This document shows, in pieces, positions 48,296-57,842 of a stretch of 64,000 nucleotides of DNA. A model generated the notes under the pieces. The model ran no database searches, was not told the origin of the DNA, and saw nothing but the letters and a program-made list of their open reading frames with translations. The stretch comes from Lacinutrix sp. WUR7 (GTDB lineage: Bacteria > Bacteroidota > Bacteroidia > Flavobacteriales > Flavobacteriaceae): contig NZ_CP045067.1 of NCBI RefSeq assembly GCF_016864015.1, positions 407,001 through 471,000 on the forward strand, given 5' to 3'. Each line of letters starts with the position of its first letter. The first letter of the stretch is position 1. Made by a program: the position numbers and the translations under genes.

Positions 48296-49240
48296 TTACA
48301 AACCTTCCTTGAATTCTTTAAAAACTTTAATCTTTGGCAGCTCCAAAATTGCCAAATCAATATACTTTAAAGCCTTTTCTTTATTTTGGCTATGCTTATA
48401 AATTTGTGCTAATCTATAATTCGCCCAAGCAACAGGAACACCATCTTCTGCCGAATAATTTTTAATATACTTCTGTAAACACTGTTCGCCTTTTTGTAAC
48501 TGCACATTATACTCGGCAGCCACTTTTCCTATTTGATAATGCAATGCGTTGCGTTTGTGTTTTTCTTCCGACTCCACAATAGTATGTATAGCTTTTTCTG
48601 GCTCCTTGTTGCTTTCGTAAAAACTAGAAAGTTTTTCGTAACAGGTTAAAGATCCTCCTTCGGTAATGGCTTGTTTATAATATTTTTCTGCACGTTCTGG
48701 TTGTGCATCATATTCATAAATATAGCCTTTTGCTAAATAACCATCCACTTTAGATAATGCTTCTAATTCATTTGCATATTGCATGGATTTACTTTGGCTT
48801 CCTCCAATAATTCCGGGTAACTGCATATACAATTCTACCAAAGCCCAACGTGTTTCTATATGTTTTACATCTAATTTAGCGGCTGTTAAAAAAGCTTCTT
48901 TAATATCGCCAATTAACGTTAAAGCCATTATTTTATTCACCTGTAAAGCTTTCATACCTAAAGCACCTCCATATTTGTAATGGTAATTTGCTTCTAATGG
49001 TTTTACATCTACCAGTTTTTTATATTGCGTAATGGCATCATCCCATTTTTTTTGGTAGCCAAAAGCATCACCAAATAGTTCGATTGCTTTTTCGTTTTTC
49101 GGATTTTCAGAAACGTAAACAGCTAATACTTGTTCTGCCTTTGCATATTTTTTCTGTAGCAAATATGCTTCCGCTTTATCCAAACTTTGTTGCGTAAAGC
49201 TTAATAACGGAAACAGTAAAAAGACAAATAAAATTCGCAT
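48296..49240 (-). CDS. Periplasmic TPR-repeat protein
   Basis: 314 residues from the ATG at 49240 (MRILFVFLLFPLLSFTQQ, a signal peptide). The frame extends to 49276 but the promoter box at 49260-49267 lies in between. Tandem tetratricopeptide repeats fill the mature protein: DKAEAYLLQKKYAKAEQVLAVY, KKWDDAITQYKKLVDVKPLEANY, ERAEKYYKQAITEGGSL, NKEKALKYIDLAILELP. TPR proteins are scaffolds; the partner is unknown. It is divergent from the alpha-2-macroglobulin gene. Confidence 0.85.
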   Translation of the reverse strand: MRILFVFLLFPLLSFTQQSLDKAEAYLLQKKYAKAEQVLAVYVSENPKNEKAIELFGDAFGYQKKWDDAITQYKKLVDVKPLEANYHYKYGGALGMKALQVNKIMALTLIGDIKEAFLTAAKLDVKHIETRWALVELYMQLPGIIGGSQSKSMQYANELEALSKVDGYLAKGYIYEYDAQPERAEKYYKQAITEGGSLTCYEKLSSFYESNKEPEKAIHTIVESEEKHKRNALHYQIGKVAAEYNVQLQKGEQCLQKYIKNYSAEDGVPVAWANYRLAQIYKHSQNKEKALKYIDLAILELPKIKVFKEFKEGL

Positions 49241-49259
49241 ATAATTGGAGTCGCTCAAG

Positions 49260-49267
49260 CAAAGATA
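49260..49267 (-). promoter_or_regulatory. -7 box of the TPR-protein gene
   Basis: TATCTTTG on the minus strand, 20 nt before the ATG at 49240, with TTTC (one mismatch from TTTG) 19 bp further upstream. Confidence 0.5.
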
Positions 49268-49455
49268 ACCTTTCAAAAACTAATTGGAAAAAGCTAGCTT
49301 TCCTAAAAAAAAAGTTAACTTCACTATTCCAAAAGCAGTATTCCCTAATTCTGTGTTTTTTGGAACACATTTTGAAGTTAGTTTTACTGAAAACTTGGAA
49401 TAGGTAACATCTATAATTAAAACTTGACACGCAAGAACAAGGATTAAACAGATGC

Positions 49456-49463
49456 TACATTTG
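49456..49463 (+). promoter_or_regulatory. -7 box of the alpha-2-macroglobulin gene
   Basis: TACATTTG, 27 nt before the ATG at 49491. It overlaps the upstream in-frame extension and supports the shorter start. Confidence 0.5.
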
Positions 49464-49490
49464 TCCATGGAAAACAATAGACATACACCC

Positions 49491-52400
49491 ATGAAAAACA
49501 CGATCGCTATATTTATGATTATCCTTTTTGCCAATTTTTCTCAAGCTCAAACTAACAATTACGAAAGTCTTTGGAAGGAAATTGCGCAATTGGAGAAAGA
49601 AGGATTAACAAAATCGGCATTACAAATTGTCGAAACCATTAGCTCGAAAGCAAAAGCTGCTAAAAATTCGCCACAAATTGTAAAAGCACTTCTCTATAAA
49701 AGCAAGTACGCTTTAACGTTGGAAGAAGATGCGCAATTAAAAATTATAAACGATTTTAAAACAGAAATTAAGGAAAGTGTTTCTCCTACCAAAAACTTGT
49801 TAGAGAATATGCTAGCCAACTTGTATTGGCAATATTTCGAGCAAAATCGTTACCAGTTTTATAACCGAACAAAAACCGAAGAGAAAGTAGATGCTACCGA
49901 TTTTAGAACTTGGGATTTACAAGCGCTTTTCGCCGAAATTAACACACATTACCAAGCTTCTTTAGAAAACGGTTTACTACTTCAACAAACCAACCTAGAC
50001 AACTACGAAGCACTTTTACAAGAGCAGGAAAATTCTAAAATATTTAGACCTACGCTTTTCGATTTACTAAATCATAATGCATTACAATTTTACAAAACAG
50101 ACGAGAATGGCATCACCAAACCTGCATATAAATTTGAAATCGATAAAGAAGAATACATTAGTGAAGCAGCGGCTTTTTCTAAACTAAAAATCACTTCTAA
50201 AGACAGCACATCTTTACAGCTTCAAGCTTTAAAAATATATCAAGATCTTATTCAATTTCATAGTAAGGATAAAGCACCTGAAGCTTTAGCAGATGTTAAT
50301 TTAGAAAGATTAAAATTTGTAAAACAACATGCTACTTTTACTAATAAAGATGCTATTTATTTAAAAGCATTGCAAGCAGAAAGCAAACGATTAAAAGGAA
50401 ATGCGGCTTCTGGTTTATATGATTTTGAAATTGCTATATTATTCGTGGAACAAGGAAGAGCGTATCAGCCAGAAACGAAAGTAGAAAACCGTTGGAAAAA
50501 CAAAGAAGCACTTGCCCTTTGCAATGCTGTTGTAAAGGAATTTCCAAAAAGTATTGGGGCACAAAAATGTGAAGTTCTAAAACAAGAAATACTTCAGCAA
50601 ACGCTTCAGATTATAACCGAATCTTACTTATCCATTCAAAAAGATGCTAGGTTTTTAATTCGCTATAAAAACTTGAAGGATTTATCTTTTGTAGTCTATA
50701 AAATTTCAGAAAACAAATTCGAAAAACTAAACAAAACCTACAGACAAGAAGAGCAACTTGCTCTTATAAATAAACTAGATCCTACTACTAAATGGCAAAG
50801 CACACTTCGTAACGAACAGGACTACCAAACCCATACCACCGAAGTTATTTTACCTAAATTAGATAATGGTCGTTATGTGATTTTTGCTAGACCAAATAAC
50901 GACACCAACACTTTTGGCTTTGCAACGATTCAAATCACCAATTTGGCTGTTGTAGAAAACACTTTAAACAACAAAACAACGTTTCAAGTTATCGATAGAA
51001 ACAACGGAAAACCAATTCCGCAAGCGAAACTTAAAATCACCTATTTAAAGAATAACGATCGTACTTTACAAACCGAAAATGCAGTTTCTAATAACAAAGG
51101 AAAAGTTACTATTTCTAAAGATGGCGACCAATATAGAAGCGTAAAAATTGAAGTTACATACAAGGACGAAAAAGCCTATTTTGGTGACTATTACCTGTAC
51201 AATAATCGTTATAATGACACCGAAGACAAACTAAGATATAACGCATTCTTGTTTACAGATCGAAGTATCTACAGACCGGGACAAACGGTTTTCTTTAAAG
51301 GGATTGCGATTAAAACCAATAACGATGTCTCGGAAGTATTTCCAGATGCGAAATTGCATGTTCGTCTCACAGATGCAAATGGCCAAGAAGTAAAATCCTT
51401 AGATTTTGTTACCAATGCTTTTGGTTCGATTCAAGGAGAATTCATTTTACCAAATACAGGATTAACAGGTAATTTTAATATTAGTATTTCTTCTGAAAAT
51501 GTACAGATTAACGGAAACGCTAATATTTCCGTCGAAGAATACAAACGTCCTAAGTTTGAAGCTAAGTTTCTTCCGGTTACAGAAACCTACAAAGTAAATG
51601 ACCAAATCACAATAAAAGGAAATGCGCTTGCCTATGCAGGAAGTAATATTACCGATGCTAAAGTGGTGTATCGCATACACCGAAAAGTACAATACCCGAG
51701 ATGGTATTACTGGTATCGACCATTTTTCACTAGCGAACCTCAAGAAATTACACATGGCGAAAGTAAAACCAATGATAAAGGAGAATTTGAAATTACATTC
51801 GAAGCCCAACCAGACCAAAACGTAGACAAAACAAGCCTACCTATTTTTCATTATGAAGTCACTGCAGATATTACCGATATTAATGGCGAAACCCGAAGTG
51901 CAACTACCAACGTAAATGTTGGTTATCACGCATTATTAGCGAATCTCTCAGTTGCTGACAAACTAGATAAAAACAACAAAGCTCATACTTTAAAAATAGA
52001 CACTAAAAATTTAAATGGCGAATTTGCTCCTGCAAAAGGAAGTATTAAAATCTATAAATTAGAAGCGCCACAACAGGTTTTAAGACCAAGACCTTGGACT
52101 GCTCCAGATTATCAAGAATTATCTGAAAATGATTTTAAATCTAAGTTTCCACATGAAGCATATAAAGACGAACAGGATAATAGCACTTGGAAAAAAGGCA
52201 AACTGGTTCTAGACGAAAAATTTGATACTTCCAAAAAGAAAGAATTAGCATTAGGAAACATTAAAAAATGGAAATCTGGCACGTATGTAATCCTTTTAGA
52301 AAGCAAAGATAAATTTGGTCAAGAAGTAAAAGACGAAATAAAAACCATCCTATTTAGTAATAAAGATGAAAGCATAGCAGACAATCAGTTATTTCATATT

Positions 52401-55400
52401 ACAACAGATAAAGAAACCTACAAAGCTGGTGAAACTGCTACAGTAACTTTTGCTTCTGCAGCACAAGATGTATATGTTTCGGTTTCCGTAGAAAAAGAGC
52501 ATAAAATTATTCAGGAAGAAACTATTCATTTAAACAATAACAAGAAAACCATTAGCATTCCTGTTAACAAAGAAGATGTTGGTGGCTTTATTGTGCATTA
52601 TAGTTTTTCGGCTTTTAACAGCTTTCAAGGTGCTAGTATAAATATTGTGGTTCCGTATGCTAAAACAGCATTAGAAATAGAGACCGTTACGTTTCGAGAT
52701 AAATTACAACCGGGAACCGATGAAACTTGGAGCTTTAAAATTAAAGGACCAAAAGGAGAAAAAGTGAGTGCAGAATTACTTGCAAGTATGTATGATGCTT
52801 CACTAGACCAATTTAAACCACACACTTGGAGTTTTAACCCAATAACCCAACAAAATTATTACACACGTAATAAAATAAATGGCAGACATAGTTTTGGCGC
52901 TATTGGCTTTAGAGTATATAATCAACATAATAATACTGCTTATTATAAACCCCAGAATTATGATCAATTGAATTGGTTTGGTTTTTACTTAGGGCATACT
53001 AGATTAATGGATCTAGAAAATAATATGATGATGGTGAAACAAAGTGCTTCGCAAAAACAGCGAGTTGCTGGAGCTCCAGTTGCAGAAATGGAAGATGCAG
53101 CTTACGCAATCAATTCAGAAAAAGCATTGGTTTTCAATAAAAGAACAGAACAAAGTGGTGGTTATTTTACTTCTGAAATAACTAAAAAAGAAAAGATAGA
53201 CTTCTCTGGAGTAACTATTAGAAAAAACCTGCAAGAAACTGCCTTTTTCTTTCCACAATTACAAACCGATAAAGACGGAAACATAAGTTTTAGTTTTACC
53301 ACTCCGGAAGCATTAACCAAATGGAATTTGCAATTATTAGCACATACCAAAAACCTTGAAAGCGCTGTTACTAGTTTAGAAACGGTTACACAAAAAGAGT
53401 TGATGGTGATACCAAATGCACCTCGTTTTTTACGTGAAGGAGATGAAATTGTAATCAGTAGTAAAATTGCAAACCTTACCGAGAAAGCTATTTCGGGCGA
53501 AGCTGTTTTACAACTTTTTGATGCTACCACTGGCGAACGAATTGACAAAAAACTATTCACAGAGGCTGAAATCCCTAGTCCGAATTATACCGGGAATTAT
53601 TCTGGCGCATACGGAACAAGACAATTTACGGTAGACGCCAACGGAAACACACAAGTATCTTGGCTACTTTACATTCCAGAAGATGTGCAAGCGGTACAAT
53701 ACAAAGTTATTGCACAATCTGGTGCATATAGCGATGGCGAACAAAATGTGCTTCCTGTACTTTCCAATAGAATGTTGGTTACCGAAACATTGCCAATGTG
53801 GATTAAAAGTAACGAAACCAAAACCTTTACTTTAGACAAGTTAAAGAATAGCAATTCTACCACTTTGAAGCATCATAATCTAGCTTTAGAAATGACTAGT
53901 AATCCTGCTTGGTATGCGGTGCAAGCACTTCCGTATTTAATGGAATATCCATACGATTGTAATGAGCAAACTTTCAGTAGATATTATGCTAATGCATTGG
54001 CTAGTCATATTGCAAATAGCAATCCTAGAATTCAAGACGTTTTTAATCAGTGGAAAAACACAGATGCATTACTTTCTAATCTGGAAAAAAATCAAGAGTT
54101 AAAATCTTTATTAATTCAGGAAACACCTTGGTTACGCGATGCACAAAGTGAAACCGAACAGAAAAAACGAATTGCGTTATTATTCGATTTAAACAAAATG
54201 AATAACGAGTTAGCAACTGCAAAACGAAAACTAGAGCAAAATCAAATGAATAGTGGTGCTTGGTCTTGGTTTGCTGGCGGAAGAGAAAATCGTTACATCA
54301 CACAACATATTATTACTGGATTTGGACACTTAAGCAAACTCGATGTCATTGATCTGTCATCTAGAGCGCAGTCGAGAGATCTCGAACCAATGATTCAAAA
54401 AGCCATTGATTATTTAGATGCAGCATTTGTTCAAGAATACAAAGACATTAAAAAATATAACAAAGACGTAGAACTAAGCAAAGACCATTTAAGCTATACG
54501 CAATTGCATTATTTATACATGCGAAGCTTTTTTCCGGAAATTAAGAAAAGTAAAGAAGTACAAAACATTACCAATTATTATCAAACACAAATAGAGAAAT
54601 ATTGGTTATCTAGAAGTTTATATGCAAAAGGAATGATGGCTTTAGTTGCTGAAAGATTTGACGATACAAAAACTGCAAAAGCAATTCTAAAATCGCTAAA
54701 AGAAAACAGCATTACTAGTGAAGAATTAGGGATGTATTGGAAAGAGAACTCCAATTCTTGGTATTGGTATCAAGCACCAATTGAGACACAAGCTTTATTA
54801 ATTGAAGCATTTGCAGAAATTGAAAACGACACCGAAACCATCGACAATCTTAAAATATGGTTACTTAAAAACAAGCAAACCAACCGTTGGAAAACTACCA
54901 AAGCAACTACAGAAGCCGTATATGCTTTATTGCTACAAGGAAGCGATTGGTTATCTGTTACAGACATGGTAGACATTGTTATTGGTAATCAGGAAATAGA
55001 TCCTAAAAAACTAGAAGACGTACAAGTAGAAGCAGGAACTGGTTATTTTAAAACGTCTTGGAAAGGTGCAGAAATCAAACCGGAAATGGCGGAAGTTAAA
55101 ATCACCAAAAAAGGAAAAGGGATTGCTTGGGGAAGTTTGTACTGGCAATATTTTGAAGATTTAGATAAAATTACTACTGCCGAAACGCCTTTACAATTGA
55201 AGAAAAAACTCTTCCTAAAAAAGAATACAGATCTTGGTGAAGAGCTTTCTGAAGTAACTTTAGAAACCAAATTACAAGTTGGCGATTTGGTAAGAGTTCG
55301 TATCGAATTAAGAAGCGATCGTGCTATGGAGTTTGTACACATGAAAGATATGCGTGCCGCAGGTTTAGAACCTATAAATGTATTATCACAATACAAATGG

Positions 55401-55607
55401 CAAGATGGTTTGGGATATTATGAAAGCACTAAAGATGCAGCAACTAATTTCTTTTTCGACTATCTACCAAAAGGTGTTTATGTTTTTGAATATGATTTAC
55501 GTGTTAATAATTCGGGATACATGAGTAATGGTATTACAACCATACAAAGCATGTATGCTCCAGAGTTTAGTAGTCATAGTGAAGGTGTAAAAATCACCGT
55601 AGAGTAA
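49491..55607 (+). CDS. Bacterial alpha-2-macroglobulin family protein
   Basis: 2038 residues from the ATG at 49491 (signal peptide MKNTIAIFMIILFANFSQAQ). A long helical N-terminal part (to about 450) precedes an MG2-type domain (FTDRSIYRPGQTVFFKG, about 590) and further macroglobulin domains. The A2M domain has YTSEITKKEKIDFSGVTIRKNL-like and FPQLQTDKDGNISFSFTTPEALTKW segments. The thioester domain carries PYDCNEQTFSRYY with the CxEQ motif (Cys1490), and the receptor-like end has VRVRIELRSDRAMEFVHMKDMRAAG. Such proteins trap attacking proteases in the periplasm. The usual partner gene, pbpC, is not next to it. Residues about 1620-1633 (IDLSSRAQSRDLEP) match the translation of a palindromic repeat, so an in-frame insertion is likely. 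Confidence 0.93.
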   Translation: MKNTIAIFMIILFANFSQAQTNNYESLWKEIAQLEKEGLTKSALQIVETISSKAKAAKNSPQIVKALLYKSKYALTLEEDAQLKIINDFKTEIKESVSPTKNLLENMLANLYWQYFEQNRYQFYNRTKTEEKVDATDFRTWDLQALFAEINTHYQASLENGLLLQQTNLDNYEALLQEQENSKIFRPTLFDLLNHNALQFYKTDENGITKPAYKFEIDKEEYISEAAAFSKLKITSKDSTSLQLQALKIYQDLIQFHSKDKAPEALADVNLERLKFVKQHATFTNKDAIYLKALQAESKRLKGNAASGLYDFEIAILFVEQGRAYQPETKVENRWKNKEALALCNAVVKEFPKSIGAQKCEVLKQEILQQTLQIITESYLSIQKDARFLIRYKNLKDLSFVVYKISENKFEKLNKTYRQEEQLALINKLDPTTKWQSTLRNEQDYQTHTTEVILPKLDNGRYVIFARPNNDTNTFGFATIQITNLAVVENTLNNKTTFQVIDRNNGKPIPQAKLKITYLKNNDRTLQTENAVSNNKGKVTISKDGDQYRSVKIEVTYKDEKAYFGDYYLYNNRYNDTEDKLRYNAFLFTDRSIYRPGQTVFFKGIAIKTNNDVSEVFPDAKLHVRLTDANGQEVKSLDFVTNAFGSIQGEFILPNTGLTGNFNISISSENVQINGNANISVEEYKRPKFEAKFLPVTETYKVNDQITIKGNALAYAGSNITDAKVVYRIHRKVQYPRWYYWYRPFFTSEPQEITHGESKTNDKGEFEITFEAQPDQNVDKTSLPIFHYEVTADITDINGETRSATTNVNVGYHALLANLSVADKLDKNNKAHTLKIDTKNLNGEFAPAKGSIKIYKLEAPQQVLRPRPWTAPDYQELSENDFKSKFPHEAYKDEQDNSTWKKGKLVLDEKFDTSKKKELALGNIKKWKSGTYVILLESKDKFGQEVKDEIKTILFSNKDESIADNQLFHITTDKETYKAGETATVTFASAAQDVYVSVSVEKEHKIIQEETIHLNNNKKTISIPVNKEDVGGFIVHYSFSAFNSFQGASINIVVPYAKTALEIETVTFRDKLQPGTDETWSFKIKGPKGEKVSAELLASMYDASLDQFKPHTWSFNPITQQNYYTRNKINGRHSFGAIGFRVYNQHNNTAYYKPQNYDQLNWFGFYLGHTRLMDLENNMMMVKQSASQKQRVAGAPVAEMEDAAYAINSEKALVFNKRTEQSGGYFTSEITKKEKIDFSGVTIRKNLQETAFFFPQLQTDKDGNISFSFTTPEALTKWNLQLLAHTKNLESAVTSLETVTQKELMVIPNAPRFLREGDEIVISSKIANLTEKAISGEAVLQLFDATTGERIDKKLFTEAEIPSPNYTGNYSGAYGTRQFTVDANGNTQVSWLLYIPEDVQAVQYKVIAQSGAYSDGEQNVLPVLSNRMLVTETLPMWIKSNETKTFTLDKLKNSNSTTLKHHNLALEMTSNPAWYAVQALPYLMEYPYDCNEQTFSRYYANALASHIANSNPRIQDVFNQWKNTDALLSNLEKNQELKSLLIQETPWLRDAQSETEQKKRIALLFDLNKMNNELATAKRKLEQNQMNSGAWSWFAGGRENRYITQHIITGFGHLSKLDVIDLSSRAQSRDLEPMIQKAIDYLDAAFVQEYKDIKKYNKDVELSKDHLSYTQLHYLYMRSFFPEIKKSKEVQNITNYYQTQIEKYWLSRSLYAKGMMALVAERFDDTKTAKAILKSLKENSITSEELGMYWKENSNSWYWYQAPIETQALLIEAFAEIENDTETIDNLKIWLLKNKQTNRWKTTKATTEAVYALLLQGSDWLSVTDMVDIVIGNQEIDPKKLEDVQVEAGTGYFKTSWKGAEIKPEMAEVKITKKGKGIAWGSLYWQYFEDLDKITTAETPLQLKKKLFLKKNTDLGEELSEVTLETKLQVGDLVRVRIELRSDRAMEFVHMKDMRAAGLEPINVLSQYKWQDGLGYYESTKDAATNFFFDYLPKGVYVFEYDLRVNNSGYMSNGITTIQSMYAPEFSSHSEGVKITVE
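54353..54386. repeat. Palindromic repeat inserted in frame in the alpha-2-macroglobulin gene
   Basis: The stretch reads, in pieces, CTGTCATCTAGAGCGCAG and TCGAGAGATCTCGAA, like the common Flavobacteriaceae CTGTCATnTCGAGCGnAGTCGAGAnATCTC intergenic repeat as I recall it. It translates as LSSRAQSRDLE, an odd, Ser/Arg-rich run for this region. GATCT (54351-54355) and AGATC (54377-54381) form inverted ends. Confidence 0.65.
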
Positions 55608-55610
55608 CAA

Positions 55611-55630
55611 ATTCCTGCGAAGGCAGGAAT
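55611..55630. repeat. Dispersed palindrome, copy 3
   Basis: ATTCCTGC-GAAG-GCAGGAAT, a perfect 8-bp stem 3 bp after the alpha-2-macroglobulin stop, followed by CTCATG. It is the best copy of the family. Confidence 0.75.
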
Positions 55631-55718
55631 CTCATGGAGCGAAGTGATATTATTATTTTATTATTACGCAGAGAGTCACAAAGCGCCTTCCTATAAACGC
55701 AAAACATCACAATAGGAT

Positions 55719-55766
55719 CCCTTCTCTTTTCGCAAGGGAAAGTGCACGAAGTACGGAAGGGTTTTT
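55719..55766 (+). terminator. Possible terminator of the alpha-2-macroglobulin gene
   Basis: CCCTTC (55719-55724) pairs with GAAGGG (55756-55761) around a 31-nt internal region that can itself fold (CCCTT / AAGGG). Five T follow. It looks like a repeat acting as a terminator. Confidence 0.45.
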
Positions 55767-55874
55767 CAATAGAAACTATTATTTGTTAGTAACCATTTAA
55801 TAACACGACCTAATGTTAGAAATAGGAAACATTCTATTTTGTATCTTACAATACTAACTAACAAATAATTAATT

Positions 55875-56246
55875 ATGAACGCAAAAGTATTTATAATTTT
55901 AAGAATTGTACTTGGAATCTTCGTATTGGTTTTCGGACTAAACAAGTTTTTAAATTTCATGCCAATGCCAGAGTTATCTGCAGAAGCAGCCGCCTATTTT
56001 GGCGCATTAACTTCCGCTAAAACAATGACACTTGTAGGTGTTGTAGAAATCGTTGCAGGTTTAGCTTTAATCTTTAATAAGTACGGCGCTTTACTAGCAC
56101 TAATTTTAATGAGCGTTTCTGTAAACGCCGTTTTATTTCATGCCGTTTTAGATCCTGCAGGAATTGCTGGAGCAGCAGTTTTATTAATATTAAACATTGC
56201 GGTACTTTATGGTTATAAAAACAAATACAAAGATTTGTTAGCATAA
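55875..56246 (+). CDS. DoxX-like small membrane protein
   Basis: 123 residues with four membrane helices (about 5-23, 45-67, 70-90, 95-115), an opening ILRIVLGIFVLVFGLNKF and the VGVVEIVAGLALIFNKYGALLALIL segment typical of DoxX-type families. Some relatives take part in redox or thiol stress responses; nothing specific can be claimed here. It stands alone before a strong terminator. Confidence 0.85.
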   Translation: MNAKVFIILRIVLGIFVLVFGLNKFLNFMPMPELSAEAAAYFGALTSAKTMTLVGVVEIVAGLALIFNKYGALLALILMSVSVNAVLFHAVLDPAGIAGAAVLLILNIAVLYGYKNKYKDLLA

Positions 56247-56263
56247 CAAACAATATATCAAAC

Positions 56264-56293
56264 AAAAAAGAGGCTGTTATAGCCTCTTTTTTT
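56264..56293 (+). terminator. Terminator of the DoxX-like gene
   Basis: An A-run, GAGGCT-GTTAT-AGCCTC (6-bp GC-rich stem extended by A-T pairs) and seven T, starting 18 bp after the stop. Confidence 0.9.
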
Positions 56294-56313
56294 ATGCCTT
56301 TAATGAGTAACTT

Positions 56314-56321
56314 TACATTTG
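56314..56321 (+). promoter_or_regulatory. -7 box of the first M64 peptidase gene
   Basis: TACATTTG, 46 nt upstream of the ATG at 56368, with TTTA (one mismatch) 19 bp further upstream at 56291-56294, inside the preceding terminator T-run. Confidence 0.5.
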
Positions 56322-56367
56322 AATTAAAACGATCATAAAGAATAATACAGCCAAAAAACAATTAACG

Positions 56368-57750
56368 ATGCGTAACCTTTTAATTATAGCTTTCTTGTTT
56401 TCTCCTTTTAGTATTACATATGCTCAAGTTTTTGAGGTAGAAAACATAAAGTTAGCTGGAGATATAGATAAGCGCATTAACATCGTGATTTTAGGCGATG
56501 GTTATCAAGAAAGTGAATTTGCTGCATTTGAAGCAGACGCGATGCAAATCACTAATTATTTTTTTAATCAATCTCCTTACAGTGAATATGCAGACTACTT
56601 TAATGTATATATTATAAAAGTGCCTTCTAACGAAAGTGGAGCAAGTCATCCTGGCAATGCTTCAGATGAAGCTAATTATGATTTACCAGTAAGTGTTGTA
56701 GACAATTACTTTGGAAGTTCTTTTGACAATTATAATATTCATAGAGCGCTTTACACGCCAAATTCATCTTTAATTTATAACGTATTAGCAAATAATTTCC
56801 CGGAGTATGATTTAGCATTAATTATTGTAAACACAGATCATTATGGAGGAACTGGATTTGAATTCTCTATTTCTTCTACAGATCCAAACGCTGCAGAAAT
56901 AGCTGTCCATGAAGTTGGGCATGTTCTGGTTGACTTAGAAGATGAGTATTACCCAGGGGATGCTTGGGCAAACGAAAATATTAATATGACACAGGAAACA
57001 GATCCTGCTTTAGTGCGATGGAAAAACTGGTTAGGAATTAACGGTATTGGGATTTATCCTTATGGAAGTTCTGGAAGTGCTGCTACTTGGTACAAGCCTA
57101 GCACCTATTGTAAAATGGGTTATTTGTATGCCGATTTTTGTTCGGTTTGTAAAGAAGGTACCATTGAAAAATTTCATAGTTTAGTATCTCCTATTGATTC
57201 TTATTTACCAACAGAAACATCTATTAGTAATGAAACCTTTCCTTTAGAATTTCAATTATATCTTATTCAAACAACATCCAACACTATAGAAAGTACTTGG
57301 ACACTTAACAATACTATTATTGAAACGAATGTAGATGTAGTTTCGTTAGAGGTAAACGATTTAGTTTCAGGCACCAATAATCTAACTGTAGTTGTGCAGG
57401 ATGCCACTTCTTTAATAAATATTGATAATCATAATACAACGCATGTATACACTGTTAGCTGGATTATTGATAACTCTTTAGGAATTGAAAATATTGAAGC
57501 TAATAATTATAGTATTACAGTATCACCAAATCCATCTAGCGACATCGTAAATATAGCTATGGAGAGTACTTTAGAAAAAGATACGCGTATAGAAATAGTT
57601 AGTATTACCGGAAAAAGAATAAAGACCCTTAACTTTACAAATAAGGATAATTATCAAATAGACATTAGTGCTTTTAGTACCGGTTTATATATAATTAACT
57701 TTTACTCCAATAATGTTCTAATTTCGAGTAAAAAAATCATTAAAAAATAG
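56368..57750 (+). CDS. T9SS-secreted M64-family metallopeptidase (copy 1)
   Basis: 460 residues. A signal peptide (ending ITYAQ) is followed by an IgA-peptidase M64-type catalytic domain (about 25-290): INIVILGDGYQESEF, YFNVYIIKVPSNESGASHP, and the zinc site HEVGHVLVDLEDEYYPGD with His181 as first ligand. KMGYLYADFCSVCKEGTIEKFH carries Cys residues. A beta-sandwich-like linker (about 300-370) precedes a type A T9SS sorting domain (VSPNPSSDIVNI ... GLYIINFYSNN ... KKIIKK). It is predicted to be an extracellular or surface protease. A closely related copy lies at 58355-59740. Confidence 0.92.
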   Translation: MRNLLIIAFLFSPFSITYAQVFEVENIKLAGDIDKRINIVILGDGYQESEFAAFEADAMQITNYFFNQSPYSEYADYFNVYIIKVPSNESGASHPGNASDEANYDLPVSVVDNYFGSSFDNYNIHRALYTPNSSLIYNVLANNFPEYDLALIIVNTDHYGGTGFEFSISSTDPNAAEIAVHEVGHVLVDLEDEYYPGDAWANENINMTQETDPALVRWKNWLGINGIGIYPYGSSGSAATWYKPSTYCKMGYLYADFCSVCKEGTIEKFHSLVSPIDSYLPTETSISNETFPLEFQLYLIQTTSNTIESTWTLNNTIIETNVDVVSLEVNDLVSGTNNLTVVVQDATSLINIDNHNTTHVYTVSWIIDNSLGIENIEANNYSITVSPNPSSDIVNIAMESTLEKDTRIEIVSITGKRIKTLNFTNKDNYQIDISAFSTGLYIINFYSNNVLISSKKIIKK

Positions 57751-57842
57751 CCGTATTTTATTATTATCGAAAATAGAACAAAAGGAATAAACAAGTCATT
57801 ATTACGTAACTTTACAATGCTAAAAAAACTGCTTTTTTATAA

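Larger units (their letters stand above)
49241..49490. other. Divergent control region between the TPR and alpha-2-macroglobulin genes
   Basis: 250 bp. It holds a -7 box on each strand (49260-49267 minus; 49456-49463 plus) and a TGTGTT/AACACA hairpin (49352-49369) midway, which could be an operator. No gene was recognised. Confidence 0.45.
55608..55874. other. Repeat-rich spacer after the alpha-2-macroglobulin gene
   Basis: 267 bp without a gene, made largely of repeat-like pieces: the palindrome at 55611-55630, an ACGCAGAGAGTCACAAAGCG segment (about 55666-55685), and a CCCTTC ... GAAGGG long hairpin with a T-run (55719-55766). The last 100 bp are an AT-rich leader for the DoxX-like gene. 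Confidence 0.5.

Noticed and set aside
49280-49534. Small membrane-like protein on the minus strand between the TPR and A2M genes
   Set aside because: It overlaps the A2M promoter and signal peptide, and two alternative frames of similar length exist there.
51462-51818. Open frames antisense to the alpha-2-macroglobulin gene
   Set aside because: All are shadows in codon-biased coding DNA with no family resemblance.
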